Shown here one piece after another: positions 5,508-6,866 of a DNA stretch of 6,866 bases. The notes under the pieces were generated by a model. The model was given only the letters and a program-made list of their open reading frames with translations. It was not told the origin of the DNA and made no database searches. Source of the stretch: Paracoccaceae bacterium (lineage in GTDB: Bacteria; Pseudomonadota; Alphaproteobacteria; Rhodobacterales; Rhodobacteraceae); contig JALVEX010000419.1 in assembly GCA_027030435.1 (NCBI GenBank), positions 1 to 6,866 on the forward strand, written 5' to 3'. Position numbers and translations under genes: made by a program. Each line of letters opens with the position of its first letter. The first letter of the stretch is position 1.

Positions 5508-6866
5508 TCCATATCCTCCGGCTCGGCTTCTGCCGTGAGATCCCATTCCCCGAAGCGCGCGAGATGCTGATAGGGCTGGACAAAACGCAGGCCCTCGATG
5601 GCGCGGCAGGCAGTGTAGCCCTTTTCAGGGCGCATATAGGCCGCGATGAGGCTTTTGAATTCGGCCCATGTCCGCTCCAGCGGCGGATCATCGAGAGGCA
5701 CGGGCTTTTCCTCATAGGCGGAGCCGATCGCGAGATAGCAGGCCGCGCGGACTTCGCGGGGCCCGAGCTTTTCAAATCCTCCCCGCTCAATAATCGCCGC
5801 GGTGAGGGGGAGCTGCTTGTCAAAATGCTGCTGCTGTTTTGTGCTGGGTGGCTTGCCTGATTTGTAATCGTAGAGAAGGGCGCGCCCCTCCCTGTCGAGA
5901 TCAATGCGGTCGGCGCGCGCGGTGAGGGTGAAACCGAGATCGTGGATCGTCGTGCCGCCCTTTTTCTCGGTCAGGATAGGCTCTGACTCGGCCAAACGCG
6001 CCCTTTCCGCGCGCAGGAAATCATCTGCAATGCCGGCCAGTCGGGCAAGCCAGAGGTGGCGCGCACTCGGCCACGGCGCGCCCTCGGCAAAAACCTCCTC
6101 TGCAATCACCAGCAGCCGCGCGCGGGCCTCTTCCAGCGGCTCGGGGGGCTTGCCGCGCGGGCGCTCCTTGATGAATCGCTCGAATACGCGATGCAGGAGG
6201 GTCCCGCGCAGGGCCGGATCGGGGCTTTTGTGCAGCGGATCGAGGGGGTGAAGGCGCAGGATATATTGCGCATAGATCGCATATGGATCGCGGATCAGGG
6301 TCTGAATCCGCGTCACCGGAAGCTCTTTGGGGCGCGCTTCCACAGGCGGGCACGGCGAGGGCCGGCCGGCCTTCTTCATGGGTGGGGCCTTCTCGAAGGC
6401 CTTGGCGAGCGCAAGCATGAGGCGGCCCCTCTGGCGCATTTCCTCAAGCGCCGCACGGCCACCGTTGGCAGGGAGGCCGTTCAGCAGGTTGGCGAGCCTG
6501 TTGAGCCAGCGGGAAGGCACTGTTTCGGCTTCATCGTCACGGATAGAGCGGCTGAGGATCACTTCGCGCCCGGCGGTTGCCTGCTGGAAATCATGGGCCG
6601 AGAGGCCGATCTGGCGATCAGGCAGCAGAAGGCCCGCCTGGCGGCGCATTTCCCGATTGAGCCATGGATCGGGCGCGGGCGATTTGGGCCAGATCCCCTC
6701 ATTGAGCCCCGCAAGGATCATCAGATCCGCGCCCTGCACCCGGGCCTCGATCGTGCCCCATATCATGATCCCCGGATGCGGGCGCAGAGGATCGCGCACC
6801 TCGGCGGCCTGCATGATCCTGTCAAACAGATGCGCATATTCGCCGGGATGCATTTCGCCTCCGTGT
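5504..6866 (-). CDS. addB: Double-strand break repair protein AddB, C-terminal part (5' end outside window)
   Basis: AddB is the partner of AddA: an inactive helicase-fold subunit thought to scan for recombination hotspots, joined to a C-terminal RecB-family nuclease. About 453 residues are visible; the frame stays open to the right edge, so the methionine at 6853 is internal. Alphaproteobacterial AddB is usually near 1000 residues, so roughly the first half is missing. Numbering from the methionine at 6853, LAGLNEGIWP (48-57) is the conserved helicase-like segment. IRDPYAIYAQYILRL (187-201) opens the nuclease domain, followed by RGTLLHRVFERF (H221), ARADRID (D315/D318), YDYKSG (D329, K331) and the QLPL motif (Q347). 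The active-site residues are present. The cysteines that bind a 4Fe-4S cluster in Bacillus AddB are not: the usual Cys before DPY/PYR is Asp 189 or a neighbour, and only one Cys (C415) follows the catalytic Lys apart from C372. The stop overlaps the addA start. Confidence 0.95.
   Translation of the reverse strand, partial: HGGEMHPGEYAHLFDRIMQAAEVRDPLRPHPGIMIWGTIEARVQGADLMILAGLNEGIWPKSPAPDPWLNREMRRQAGLLLPDRQIGLSAHDFQQATAGREVILSRSIRDDEAETVPSRWLNRLANLLNGLPANGGRAALEEMRQRGRLMLALAKAFEKAPPMKKAGRPSPCPPVEARPKELPVTRIQTLIRDPYAIYAQYILRLHPLDPLHKSPDPALRGTLLHRVFERFIKERPRGKPPEPLEEARARLLVIAEEVFAEGAPWPSARHLWLARLAGIADDFLRAERARLAESEPILTEKKGGTTIHDLGFTLTARADRIDLDREGRALLYDYKSGKPPSTKQQQHFDKQLPLTAAIIERGGFEKLGPREVRAACYLAIGSAYEEKPVPLDDPPLERTWAEFKSLIAAYMRPEKGYTACRAIEGLRFVQPYQHLARFGEWDLTAEAEPEDME
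5515..5519 (-). promoter_or_regulatory. Shine-Dalgarno site of addA, inside the end of addB
   Basis: GGAGG on the minus strand lies in the last codons of addB, 7 nt before ATG 5507 and 10 nt before ATG 5504. It supports 5507 as the addA start and translational coupling of the two subunits. Confidence 0.75.

Noticed and set aside
5508..5546. Upstream ATG at 5546 as the addA start
   Set aside because: It would overlap addB by over 40 bases and add a non-conserved Gly/Arg-rich leader; ATG 5507 has a well-spaced GGAGG and the classic ATGA overlap.
3882..5570. A 562-codon open frame on the plus strand opposite addA
   Set aside because: It is the antisense of an intact AddA with all helicase motifs. 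Long antisense frames are common in high-GC genes, and its protein shows no recognisable domain or ribosome site.
1..6866. A novel defence, mobile or biosynthetic system
   Set aside because: All sequence is accounted for by five conserved housekeeping genes with short gaps; no repeats, integrase, transposase or unknown open frame remains.

Overview
The window is a compact stretch of high-GC alphaproteobacterial chromosome. Every gene lies on the minus strand, so transcription runs from the right edge to the left. Gene content, order and protein style suggest Rhodobacterales (roseobacter/Rhodobacter group). The clues are addB-addA-trxA-hslV-hslU in a row, an HslV with a short N-terminal extension ending in WHG before the catalytic Thr, and an AddAB of the alphaproteobacterial form. 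The order-level placement is an inference from remembered synteny and was not tested by a search.

Layout in the direction of transcription: (1) 6866-5504, the C-terminal half of addB, entering from outside the window. (2) 5507-2109, complete addA, overlapping addB by four bases. Together these encode the AddAB helicase-nuclease that resects double-strand breaks for RecA-dependent repair. (3) A 58-bp gap, then trxA (2050-1730). It appears to have its own housekeeping promoter whose -35 box overlaps the addA stop codon, and a short rho-independent terminator after it. (4) A gap of about 109 bp holding that terminator and a likely heat-shock-type promoter, then hslV (1620-1063). (5) hslU (1066 to the left edge), overlapping hslV by four bases and cut off about 80 codons before its expected end. 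HslV and HslU form the ATP-dependent HslVU (ClpYQ) protease.

The best reading is three transcription units in tandem: addBA (DNA break repair), trxA (thiol redox) and hslVU (protein quality control). They share a stress theme, but nothing here shows a shared mechanism. All reading frames are intact with their key catalytic residues. I see no mobile element, tRNA, rRNA, CRISPR array, phage gene or defence cassette, and no undescribed system. The points worth a second look are small: the promoter architecture, the HslV propeptide, the absence in AddB of the cysteines that bind an Fe-S cluster in other AddB proteins, and a strong excess of GATC tetranucleotides. No stretch longer than about 110 bp lacks a gene.
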